Shown: piece after piece, positions 38,110 to 48,054 of the stretch
Position numbering within the stretch: the first letter of the stretch is position 1
How the letters are laid out: each line of letters opens with the position of its first letter
Assembly: GCF_033807715.1 (NCBI RefSeq)
Contig: NC_084592.1
Coordinates: 23,445,501 to 23,509,500 of the forward strand
Direction of reading: 5' to 3'
Source: Cololabis saira
Taxonomy: Eukaryota; Chordata; Actinopteri; Beloniformes; Belonidae
DNA: 64,000 nt
Notes under the pieces: model-generated
What the model saw: only the letters and a program-made list of their open reading frames with translations
The model's database searches: none
Told to the model about the DNA's origin: nothing
Position numbers and translations under genes: made by a program

Positions 38110-38612
38110 GTTTGGACATTGTGCATAATGTAAACAAAAACAGACTGCAATGATTTGTAAATATCACAAATCCATATTTTATTCACTGTACAAAATAAAA
38201 TATTTATTAAATATTGAAAATGTACCATCTTGATCATTTAAAATTTTCATGGCAGGAAAATGTTTCAAAAAGTTGAAACAGGGCACTATTTACCACCTTC
38301 ACTTCTTTTAAACACATGCATCTGGGAAGTGAGGAGACCAGTTTCTGGAGTGTTGGGAGTGTTGGGAGAGGAATGTTGCCCCGTTCTTGTGTCATCCAGC
38401 ATTTCAATTGCTCAACAGTCCCGGGTCTTCTTTATTTAAAATGTTTCAGTTCATGATGCTGCAGATTTTTTTTCATTCGGGGCCTGGAATCTTCTATCAT
38501 GAAGCTATGTTTTTGTAATGGGTGCAGTGTGTGAGCTAACATTGTCTTGCTTAAAGATGCAAGACCTTCTCTGAAACAGATGTCTGGCTATGTCTAGCTA
38601 TAACCAGTTTTC
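38110..38612 (-). pseudogene. Decayed Tc1-like transposase and 3' end
   Basis: The minus strand follows the end of a widespread fish Tc1/mariner-family element. Markers include AAACAGACTGCAATGATTTG near 38138, the AATAAAATATGGATTTGTGA region, CGGGACTGTTGAGCAATTGA, and the block corresponding to AAGACAATGTTAGCTCACAC upstream. The transposase frame is broken by indels, so this is a dead copy. Homology fades beyond about 38612; a fragment may continue. Tc1 transposases cut and paste DNA at TA sites; nothing here would be active. Confidence 0.75.
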
Positions 38613-41600
38613 CAGTTTGGATTTGGAAGTCCCTCAGGATCTTTGCTTTCTCAATCTCTCCCACTGTTGGCTTATCACTCACCTTCACTTTTGGACTTCC
38701 AATCCATACTCATTACAGATGTTCCTGTACAATATTCCAGCTACGCACTTTTAGCCCTCCGTGCATGTTTTATATCCCTGCATCTTACATGTTGTGCTGC
38801 AATGAGTAATGTCTTTCAGCCCAGTCTCTTCTAGTGACTGGTAAGGCTGGTCAATGTCAACCACTTCTTCAATCTGCTGCTGATGCATGCCGTACATGGG
38901 CTTTTTCTTGATGTGTGCCTGGATCTCGCTCTTTTTCATAAGCCTGCCTTTTGCTTGACAATGCACAAATTACCGTTCAGTATAGGAGCAAAATTCCATC
39001 ATTTTTATTGGTCTAATACATCAATGAAAGTGGTGAAATTGCTTGCTGACGAGCCCTTCTAAAAAACCCAACATGGCCCTGTGTCTTTCTGACTTTAAAT
39101 AAGCGCTAACAGCACAACACCTCAGCTAACACCTTGGTCCGCTTATTTTTGTCGGTGCCAGCAGATCTCAGCCCTGCTGGTATTTAAGATGAACGTTGAG
39201 CACCGATACAGAGACGAGGATGAAAGACAGCAGGATTTCGACACACAACCCGCCTTATGTCACACCTGAAAGGTTGTCATCATGGTGAAGTTGTATTAAA
39301 ATGTTATGAAGCAGCGACTAGCAGCACTGAGAGTAGAACAGTAACACCCGGGGTTGATGTTCCCATTCAGCAGGGATTTGAAAACTGTAAAAAGTTCATT
39401 TTGTCAAAACAGCAAAAAATGCTAAAGTCATAATATACCATATAATGGAATTCATAACACTTAGTGGTAATTTTTCTAAACACTTTTGCTGAGAATGTGC
39501 TTTATGTTCTATTTTATTTTATTTTTTTTGTGTCAGTGGATTCATTATAGATTTGAAAAACATTGCCTGGAACTATATAAATACCTATCTCAACCACACA
39601 CAATAAAGCTTAAATCATATAAATTTTATCATTTGGATGATTCTGTTTGATATTAAAACATCACACTAATTTTTATACTTTTATCCAAAAGGGCCTGACC
39701 TTACTCACATAAAAAATAAATGAGGAAAAACAGTTGTTAGCTCTTGTAGTTTGGATGACGCAATTATAAAAGAATTAGGTTTTCATCACTGCATTTTAGA
39801 TTTGTTTTATTCTCTTGGGTGCACAGACTGTGTTACATATGAAGATTATATTAAATGTAAAAATATGTTTGTCTTTCTTTACTTGGAAGTGGCTTGCTGT
39901 TCATCCAGGTTTCATCCAGTCTTTCATACAGTCCAATCATTTATAATGTTTTGTGAAGCAGCTGCATGCAGTTTAGTTGGCTTGTGTAAGCCCAGGATAT
40001 TCACAGGCAGCTGTGAAAAACTGCCTAAAAGTATTGGGACATGTGATGGCATGAATGTTAATTTATAGGCGACCATATGGAGACATCGACATCGTTGTTA
40101 GCAGGTGACCAGAGCTCAGAGGGCAGTGAGAGGTTAGTGTTACTGGACCATGCCATCATTGCGAACAGTCATATAGTTATTGTTTCTCATGCTTATTAAA
40201 CTGCTCAGCAGATGGACGATAATCTGGGCCATGATTATGAACAGAGGCAGTGGCTTGTAACTCATACTTAGCCACCAAAGCTCATCTGGGGGACATTAGA
40301 GGACAAAGGAAAACTCTGACCTCAAATTCGGTGCATTATTCACTGTGCCTGACAGAAACTGTAGCATTTTCGATATGCAAAGAGGCGCTTCACCTTAATT
40401 TTAACAAGGTCCTTCTGTTTATTCAAGGCACGTCAGCTAAGCTCACCGATTGAGAGTGTTTACTTATGTAAGTGACATTTGCAACCTGCCTTAATTCAGT
40501 CAGTTACTGGTTATTGAGATGACCTTTTGCTGTCTTCACTGGCAGAAGCCTATAAACCCCAGATACTCAGCAGCTTTATAGGCAGCCAATAATCACACAA
40601 GCCATTATTGATGAAGTTGTTATTTGTCAACTGAAATCTTGACAATCTAGAGCCTATACAAATCTGATGAGGATATTTATGAGATTGAAATTGACAAACA
40701 TTTTACTCAGAGTTTTCAGTCTCTTTGCAAGCATTTAATTTTTCAAATGTATTAATGTAAAGAAGTCACCGTTTCCTGAGTGTGGTGAATGTGTCAGAGA
40801 CAGTGACAGATGCATTGTGGTCTTTTCTGGAGGCTATCTGTTGGAGATGTATGAAGCTATAGGTCTATTTATCTGTCTCTCTGATAAATATTCAATTTGC
40901 ATTCTATCGCCTCTCATAAGCTGTCTGCGTCAAAGCGCTGTCGTCAAAAAACTTTATTCCCTCCTAGACAATATAAATTTGTCCAGATGCTTTTCAGCCC
41001 ATTGGCTCATAAGCTCATTAATTATATATATTGGAAAATCCTGAATTACTTTTCATTGCGTTAATCTATCATGTCGAGGGTGACATTTTCTATAAACATG
41101 GTAAATCAATTTAGTCATAGGGGCAAATATACTATTTAGAAAAAAATAAGGCTCTGAATCTCATTCGCATGCTCAGCCTTAAGTATGACAGGGAATGAAA
41201 TCAATCAAACAGATGGGATAGATTTTATTTTATGGTAGAACCGTAAGCTTTAAAGAATATGAAGATTCATTTGTTCTTGTTGTCTATTCCTGCATTCTCA
41301 ACAGTATGTTAAACAGTTGATGACTCAGTGTGTTATAGTACATCGTCTTCGGTCGGCAGGTTGGCCGATATAAAAGAACTTGGACTGTTTTGTACAAGCG
41401 TTGCCGTGATGTAGAGGCTCAGAGCTAACATATTGAGCGTGGAAACAAATGGATTCAATCATGCAGTCAGAGGGGGGAAATACATCCCGAGGTGTATTAT
41501 TTTGTGCTGGCTCATGCACACGCATGCAGACGTATCACTGCTGGCATCACTAAGCTTAGCAGTAAATCTGCAACAGTTCACATCTTCTGTATTTGCTCCA

Positions 41601-41929
41601 CACAACACAGATGGCTGGTGTTGTTCACGTCGCTGCCAGAGCCACCTAAAGCGTATTTGCAGAGTTTTACCTTTTTCTTGTTTTTTTTATTATAGAGAAA
41701 AATGATTTTAATAATAAGTTGTTGTTTTTTTAAGTTGACAAATAGAATCTTATAACTCTTAAAAGATAATTGGTGAACACAAAATCCAGACGCAGCACAT
41801 TGTGCACTATTTGTACAAACAAGGTCTGAAAATAGGAGACAAGTCATCAATATATGTTCCTCAGACTTCAGGAAATAAAGTTGGCTAAGAAAAAAAAGAA
41901 AAAAAGGAAAGATCTGGCAACACTGGCAC
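38613..41929. other. Non-coding stretch, one curious open frame
   Basis: Intron-like. The minus-strand frame 38751-38966 (71 codons) has a balanced composition but no recognised domain. The segment at about 40500-41060 looks non-repetitive and even in composition, as conserved non-coding DNA often does; this is unproven. Confidence 0.4.
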
Positions 41930-42273
41930 TGTTGTGATGTGGTTGTTGAGGACCCAAGCGCAGGAGAGCAGAGTAGGAGGCCGGAGGCAAGAGTTCTCAA
42001 CCAAAAGGGTTTATTTACCAAAAACAAAGAACTAAAAGCGCTGCTGAGCAGGAACAAGAAACTAAAGACATCACAGGGATCAAAACTGGGCACAGGAACA
42101 CAGAGGGAAGAAACAGTACGGACCGACAGGGAACAAAGGAATGACAAGACCAGATATACACAGTGGATAACGAGACAGGACGAGACACAGGTGCAGACAC
42201 AATCAGGGCGAATGGGAAACAGGAGGGACAGAACTGAAACTCAAAAACTGGGGGGGAGTGTCAAACCCTGACA
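41930..42273 (-). mobile_element. Long terminal repeat of a Ty3/Gypsy-type element (3' LTR)
   Basis: On the minus strand it starts TGTCAGGGTTTGACA at 42273 and ends CACAACA at 41930, giving TG...CA ends and 344 bp. A TATA-like word (GTGTATATCTGG, about 42151-42162) and an AATAAA signal (42010-42015) lie in the expected order. Directly upstream on that strand is a purine tract, GAGGGGGGCGG, the usual primer for plus-strand synthesis. No matching 5' LTR lies in the window. Confidence 0.8.
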
Positions 42274-42600
42274 GTACCGCCCCCCTCAAGGGACAGATCC
42301 CAGATGTCCCAACAGTCCACACCCAGGGCGGGCGGAGGGGGCCTGGAGGAGGGCCCAGGCCACACACGGCCAAAGTTCCGGGGGCCGTCCTCGGGACCCA
42401 GCAGACCAGCGAGAGCATTCCGGGGGCAGTCCTCGAGGCCGGGCAGACCGGCGATAGAGTTCCGGAGGACGCCGACGGGCCCGGGCCCACCGGAGAGTCA
42501 TTTTGGGGGGCCAACCCCGGAGCCAGACTCGGGACCAGGCACACCGGCCAGAGGGCCGTTCTCGGGGCTGGGCAGATCCATCCAGGATCGCCTCAGGAAG

Positions 42601-42780
42601 AGGAACAGAGATGGGCGGGACCACCTCAGGAACGGAGACTGGTGGCGGGACCGTCTCAGGAACGGAGACTGGCGGCGGGACCGCCTCAGGAACGGAGACT
42701 GGCGACGGGACCGCCTCAGGAACCGAGACTGGCGGCGGGACCGCCTCAGGAACCGAGACTGGCGGCGGGACCGCCTCAGG
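42601..42780. repeat. 30-bp minisatellite A, six copies
   Basis: The unit AACGGAGACTGGCGGCGGGA plus CCGCCTCAGG is repeated from 42631, with a more diverged first copy at 42601-42630. Point differences (ACGG/ACCG, GGCGG/GGTGG) distinguish copies. The period of 30 keeps one frame open on each strand. Confidence 0.97.
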
Positions 42781-42930
42781 AACAGGGGCAGACAGGATGC
42801 AGGGAGCCGGAACAGGGGCAGACAGGATGTGGGGAGCCGGAACAGGGGCAGACAGGATGCGGGGAGCCGGAACAGGGGCAGAGAGGATGCGGGGAGCCGG
42901 AACAGGGGCAGAGAGGATGCGGGGAGCCGG
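42781..42930. repeat. 30-bp minisatellite B, five copies
   Basis: The unit AACAGGGGCAGACAGGATGC plus GGGGAGCCGG follows array A without a gap and keeps the same 30-bp phase. Two copies carry GAGAGG in place of GACAGG. Confidence 0.97.
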
Positions 42931-43229
42931 TGTCAGGGGGCAGCCCTGCTGGGCTACGTGTTTTCTTCTTGGTGATGATCACATAATACAGGCTAGTCAA
43001 ATCAGGAAAGGACATGTGGTGACTCAAACATGATTTCTTATTCTGCATAGCAGCTGCGCATGTACAGGCCTTACGCCATCATTGGTGTTTATACTTAAAC
43101 TTATTGGCGTTTATTCTGTGTGCATCACTCTGTAATTATAGCACCAATCTCTAGTTGGCAGTGCAGATTATTGATTTAATTCATACAGCTGCAACCTTCA
43201 AGAATTAAGAGCCATCTGGCTATCTTTGT

Positions 43230-43313
43230 ACTGTGGAATTAATGTATTGCTCAGATGTAAGTCACTTTGGATAAAAGCATCTGCTAAATGACAGTAGTAG
43301 TAGTAGTAGTAGT
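43230..43313 (+). mobile_element. SINE/LINE 3' tail with (AGT)n end
   Basis: TGTAAGTCACTTTGGATAAA followed by AGCATCTGCTAAATGAC is the conserved 3' tail shared by several fish SINEs and their partner LINEs. It is followed by seven AGT units (43293-43313). The 5' part is not recognisable. Confidence 0.78.
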
Positions 43314-45943
43314 TTAAATAAATAGTTTCTGACCTTTTTCAATAAGTCACTCATCAATCTGCCTCATCTCTCTCGCCATCTGTTTTGAAAAAGAGGGAGT
43401 AGCTGGAATTACATCAAGGGAAATACAGTGCTACCATTTACATTTGGAGGGAGGTTCACGTCAAGCTTTGTTGTCGGGTTTGCACCTACACCGCCGGGTA
43501 CTCACCTACGCCGTAAGTACAGCATAGATTTGTTGCAGTGAATAATGAGAACAAACATTGCAACCACTGCACAATATCCTAATTTCCAAACACTTGATTT
43601 TGCCCATCTACAAAAGACCACAGCAGTTGTTGTTACAAACCTAAATGGTGTCCACAGTTGATCAATGTTCTGGGGTGTTTGAGGGTGGAATTTGCCAGAG
43701 CAGTGTTGATGCCAGTAATGGGGAGATAAGAGATGACAAAGAAGAAACAGCAAGTTTCTAAACAGCAGCCTCGTGCTCTTTATTTCTTTCTAAGTTCCTT
43801 TTTTAAATTAGTTATTCCTATTTTTGGGGATTATTTCCCATGTAATAAAATAGGGGTTTGGGGACCAGATGACGTACAGTAGTTGCTTGACCGAGGTGTT
43901 GTAACATGGTGCATCATGTGATGTTATTGTCGCTTTGCTCTCCATCGCTTATCTTACAAGACAACAAGTTGTCCACTGATCCCAGCAGTCTGCTCACACT
44001 GAGGGTGTCTAGTCTGATGTCACCTTTAGGGGTACTGAAAGGAGAAAGATGGAGCAATCCATCTTTGCCAGCGAAGGTTATCTCAGGGGAAAAAATTAAA
44101 ACACAGAAAATTGTTCAGGACTGGTATCTTGCATGTCAAAGAGAACTGTGTCATCATAAAAACAAGAAAACGTGTAAAATAAATAAATCAAATGTGTGAA
44201 TCTCATTAGCAGATTTTTTTACTTGCATGAAAGAGCTATTTTTCAAGCTTTTAGTTTTTATTATTGAACAAGACCAAACGCTTTACTGTTCGGTGTATAA
44301 TCATGCACTAATCAGGATGTGAGATGTTTTGTTTTTTCACATTTAAGTGGTATTTGACTGCTATGTACTCGTTTCAGCCATTTGCCCAAGCTGTATATAA
44401 TACGTACCATATCATTAATATTCATAATGCTCCAGAAGTCAACAGGCTTACTGAAGGAAGGTTTCAGGAAGCATATGGGTATAAAAAGTAAATTTCACCA
44501 GACATCACATGCCACAAAGCCCTTTCCTCTGATTTCAGCACCCTGCCCCAAGGGTTCAATAACAGTTTATTACACCTATCCTCACTTTATGACCCTTCCT
44601 TACTTCCACTCGCTCCCCCTCTAGCCCACGCTAACTGTTATTGAAAACACCCAGGTTTACCGTATATCATTCCTGAGCACCTTAGCCCGCTATGTGCAAC
44701 AAAGCCAATCAGTACCTGGTCATATGGGTATAGTTCAGGTCTCCACTTTTCTAATATCTATTTAGATTTTGAAGTATTTAAACACAATCCCATTTGCTCA
44801 TTTGTTATCACACCCAGGATGCCTAAAGGGTAAATCTTCTTTTTCCACGTTTTTTTTTAATTTTCATGTTTAACATTTTGCCTTATTGTGAGAATTAAAA
44901 AAGGATAGTAAAATACCTAGATTATTGTAAACAGAAAGAACAAAAGAGACTAAAGAAATAGCACTGAGGGGTACATAGGGTATAGTATGTTGAGCGCGTG
45001 CTATCTTTGATTAAAATGCGAGAAGTCTTTAAAGATCTTTCAAGGTGGAGGTGTTCAGAAAGAGAGAGGCAACAGCTCAGGGGTGACAGTGTGACAAGAC
45101 TCAGGGAAGGACCCATCACCCTCTCTATCACAGCGACAGCTTCTCTGTCAGTATGAAAACGATGTAGGTGGGAGAAAACTCCCCACCGAGGTAATACAAA
45201 TGAAACTAAGAGTCCATATGCAGCCTTCAATTCAGACAAAATGAATGCGTAGAAACCCCCGAAGATCACAGAGATGTTATTGCTTTTTAGTTTGTTGACA
45301 AAGGTAAAACACTTTTGAATAATATTTGCTTTTTGGTTGTTTTTTTTCTTCTTCAGTCTGCACCCATATATGCTTTTGTTTAGGTAGGCTAGGAAACGCC
45401 AGCAGAGTGGGCAGATGGCTGATGCTCTCTAGGGTGGGTAAGGTGTGTGATGGGTGGAACTGTGTCTGTTTAATTACTTGTCAAGTGAACATTCTAGTTA
45501 GCCATTAAAGGGCTCCTTTCCTGCCCTGTGGGTGTCATGGTGGGATGCGGGGAGCCACTCAGGTGCACTTGGCTCTGGCATGACTGCACGTCTGCACATT
45601 CACCATCTATAGATTTTTACTTTGCAGCATATCTGTGTTACAGAAAAAAAAAAAAAAAAATCCTTGTTACTATGGTGTCCTTCTTTTGATTTATTTAATA
45701 GAATATGTTTTGTAATGCACATCTTTGGCCTGTATTCTGCAATTACGTCATAAGAAGGTCTTATCAAGCTCGCTGTTGTGGTTCTGGTCAGTGTTCAGAC
45801 TGTTGTCTCGCTTAAAATTGTGGGAAGATTGAGTTAGACAGGCTCAAGTGTCTAATCTGACAGCATCATATTTTTTTTACAATAGACTGCCAGCTTTTTT
45901 TTTCTTTTTTAAATAAACCTCAGATATGTTCAGTGTGCAGCTG
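43314..45943. other. Non-coding stretch before the erbb4 exon
   Basis: Intron-like, with an A-run at 45642-45660. No other exon recognised. Confidence 0.5.
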
Positions 45944-45988
45944 TATTAACACTGTCTTATCTCTTTGGCTCTGCTTTTTATTTTCTAG
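45944..45988 (+). promoter_or_regulatory. Branch-point candidate and 3' splice acceptor of erbb4 intron 1
   Basis: TATTAAC at 45944-45950 fits a branch-point consensus and lies about 40 nt before the acceptor AG at 45987-45988. The intervening stretch is pyrimidine rich (CTCTTTGGCTCTGCTTTTTA then TTTTCTAG). The branch point is inferred; the acceptor is strongly supported by the exon reading frame. Confidence 0.75.
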
Positions 45989-46140
45989 TATGTGCTGGTA
46001 CCGAGAACAAGCTGAGCACGCTGTCAGACCTGGAGCAGCAGTATCGCACTCTGAGGAAATACTACGAGAACTGTGAAGTTGTGATGGGCAACCTTGAGAT
46101 CACAAGCATTGACCGGAGTCGAGACCTCACCTTCCTCAGA
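45989..46140 (+). CDS. erbb4: erbb4 exon 2 (receptor tyrosine kinase ErbB4, start of extracellular domain)
   Basis: Partial CDS, one internal exon. ErbB4 is a single-pass receptor tyrosine kinase at the plasma membrane that binds neuregulins. The exon supplies the last two bases of a Val codon, then 50 codons starting [18 protein letters not shown] and ending RSRDLTFLR. This is the start of the first receptor L domain. The two cysteines (codons 1 and 28 of the exon) have the spacing of the first disulfide of EGFR-family ectodomains. The residues match ErbB4 better than EGFR, ErbB2 or ErbB3 (for example [17 protein letters not shown]). The length of 152 bp with a phase-1 start and phase-0 end equals the conserved exon 2 of the family. 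It is preceded by a pyrimidine-rich tract ending TTTTCTAG and followed by GTAAGG. The signal peptide lies in exon 1 and was not found; exon 3 is not visible in the remaining 17.8 kb. Teleosts may keep two erbb4 copies, and this exon alone does not say which. Confidence 0.96.
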
Positions 46141-46148
46141 GTAAGGAC
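46141..46148 (+). promoter_or_regulatory. 5' splice donor of erbb4 intron 2
   Basis: AGA|GTAAGGAC directly follows the Arg codon that closes the exon and fits the GTRAG donor consensus. The reading frame ends in phase 0, as in the family's exon 2. Confidence 0.85.
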
Positions 46149-46630
46149 AAATAATATAACAGACTAAATTAAAAGACTCTGATTCGTATTTGCACACTGA
46201 GAATATATGTCAAATGTAAAGTTAGAGCCTCTGGATTGGTAGCTTCATGTTTATTTGCTTAATGCAAACAAACCACAGCCTAAAGGTAACAAATCCTGCT
46301 ACATGATGTTTATTTGAATATACTCTCATGTGCCTTGAAATGTATTCTAGTCTTTGAAAGATGCCAAATTACATGAGACACAGGAGAAAGCTGCACTTTC
46401 CAATATTTCCTGTTTGCTGTATGTTTGGAACCAATGGAACCAATGGAACCAATAATAAGCAGAGAAGGACATAGTTCTAATCAGAAGTAATCAGCCTTCT
46501 TCTCAGAATGTCTGATTGTATTCTTGCACATATATATATACACAGTAATCAAACTTGAAACTGCACATCGCTTTCTTTTTTGAATTTAAACTGGAGAATC
46601 AGAAATGGAAATGATCCTTTGCACTTCAAC
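46149..46630. other. Start of erbb4 intron 2
   Basis: AT-rich. It contains a GGAACCAAT direct repetition (46429-46452) and a short TA run at 46531-46540. Confidence 0.6.
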
Positions 46631-47025
46631 CCATCCATCCATCCATTTTCTATACCCCCTTAATCCTGCGCAGGTTCACGGATGTCTGCTGGAGCCTCTC
46701 CTAGCCCATTACAGTCGATAGCCAGGGGTACGGCCTGGACAGGTCAACAGTCCATCGCAGGGCCACATATCCAGACAAACAACACACACACACACACACA
46801 CACACACGCTCACACACACACCGAGAGGCAGTTTAGAATCGTCAGTCAACCTAACATGCATGTTTTTGGACTGTGGGGTTAAACACAGGGAGAACAAGCA
46901 TGGGGAGAACATTCAAACTCAGGGGCCCGGCGGGAGCCTTTCTGTGTGGAGTTTGCGTCTTCTCCGAACCAGGAAACATCCTGCTGTGAGACATCAGTGC
47001 TAACCACCAAGCCACTGTGCTGCTC
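46631..47025 (-). mobile_element. tRNA-derived SINE, minus strand, in erbb4 intron 2
   Basis: Same family as 34175-34499: CCATCCATCCATCCATTTTC, then CAGGTTCACGGATG, TGGACAGGTCAACAGTCCAT, CAGTCAACCTAACATGCATG, and a tRNA-like end with CAGTGCTAACCACC (46995-47008; A box on the minus strand). The B box region is degenerate. A CA array (46781-46807) sits inside. Confidence 0.82.
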
Positions 47026-47420
47026 TCAACACTTCAACCTTTAACTTGAATATCTCAAGAAACATTTAGAGACTTACAAGGATTTTCGAGAAAATGGTAC
47101 TCTAAACTAGGCATATGAGCTCTAAACAAACTAGTGGTATGACACAAGAGGCAGGGTTCTGTCAGCAGGGCTCCACGGTAAAACCCAGGAGGCGGGAAGT
47201 GTAGTAAGGTCGACCTCTTCCTTGGGCCTCCATTACAGGGTAGGAACTTGGTAGGATCAGCTGGCATTTGGTAGTGATGTATTCATTTTCGGACATTTTC
47301 AGATGTTATCGTATCACAGTGTTATCATATTGAAACAGTTGCAACATTAACAAAATCAGAGTAGGCAAAGAAAGCAAACTCCAATGATGCATCAACATGG
47401 AAGGAGCTGAGATGGCTGAT
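47026..47420. other. Non-coding stretch, no gene recognised
   Basis: Intron 2 sequence without a recognised feature. Confidence 0.4.
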
Positions 47421-48054
47421 GTAGACCCCGTCCACACGTAGCCGGGTATTTTTAAAACCGAATATTTCCCCCCTACGTTTATAAAAAAATTTGCATCCAC
47501 ATTACATCGTTTTAAAAAAAAAAAAAACCCTTCCACACGTAACCGAAGATCTGCGTTTTCGACCACATTCATAAGCATTTCAAACCTGTAGATAATCTGC
47601 GGCTCCCGGGGAAGCTGCACCTCCGCGGCTCCGCTTCCCCGGCAGGCGCGTCTCCTTCTCCCCCCCGTGTCCCGGTACGGCGTAGGGTGCGCGTCGCCGC
47701 ATACCCTACGGCGTACGCTCTGTGTCGGTGGTCAAGACCAGAGACCATTTATTTAATAGCTTGGAGAACAGATGCTGGATCATCTGTGGTTCTGTAGTAA
47801 ACAAAAGGCGCACGTCAGAGCAGATTTGTTGTTGTTTTGTCGCATAATGTGACGTTCGAAAACGCAAAACTCCGGTTGTGTGTGTCTACACGCATATACA
47901 TAAACGGAGTTTTCAAAAATCTTCACTTTGCCCGGAGTTTTTTTAAACCTTCGTTTATTTGCGTTTTCATGTGGATGACAGGTCAAAACGTAGGAAAATA
48001 TCTCCGGTTTAGCAGATATCCGCAGATATCCGGCTACGTGTGGACGGGGTCGTA
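47421..48054. mobile_element. TIR transposon remnant (47424-48051), possible GTA duplication
   Basis: GACCCCGTCCACACGTAGCC (plus GG) at the left end is the exact inverse of the right end, giving 22-bp perfect terminal repeats. Both flanks are GTA (47421-47423 and 48052-48054), which may be a 3-bp target duplication. Interior inverted words (ACGTTT/AAACG, CGTTTTCG) continue the symmetry. A piece of the palindromic MITE family lies at 47673-47726. No transposase. Confidence 0.85.
47673..47726. mobile_element. Palindromic MITE fragment, copy 2 (nested)
   Basis: ACGGCGTAGGGTGCGCGTCG followed by CCGCATACCCTACGGCGTAC is the core of the family seen complete at 59304-59420. The outer arms are missing. 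Confidence 0.65.

Larger units (their letters stand above)
42286..42935 (-). pseudogene. C-terminal tail of a Gypsy-type pol polyprotein, truncated upstream
   Basis: The minus-strand frame ends GLLGHLGSVP and TGA at 42286, just before the purine tract and LTR. This is the typical C-terminus of fish Gypsy polyproteins after the integrase. The tail contains repeated RRPPE/RGLPPE-like blocks. Upstream the frame continues through two arrays of 30-bp repeats that encode the decapeptides PEAVPPPVSV and PAPRILSAPV. The integrase, RNase H, reverse transcriptase and gag regions are absent: the element stops near 42965, where intron-like sequence resumes. The copy is therefore a 3' fragment and dead. 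The plus-strand frames over the same DNA are shadows. Family placement rests on recognised style and on the PPT-LTR order. Confidence 0.65.

Noticed and set aside
41578..42147. 189-codon minus-strand frame
   Set aside because: It crosses from intron sequence into the LTR and has no recognised domain. Chance frame.
42258..43033. Plus-strand frames of 176-242 codons over the Gypsy tail
   Set aside because: The 30-bp repeat period keeps several frames open. The minus-strand frame fits the retroelement C-terminus, PPT and LTR order, so the plus frames are shadows.
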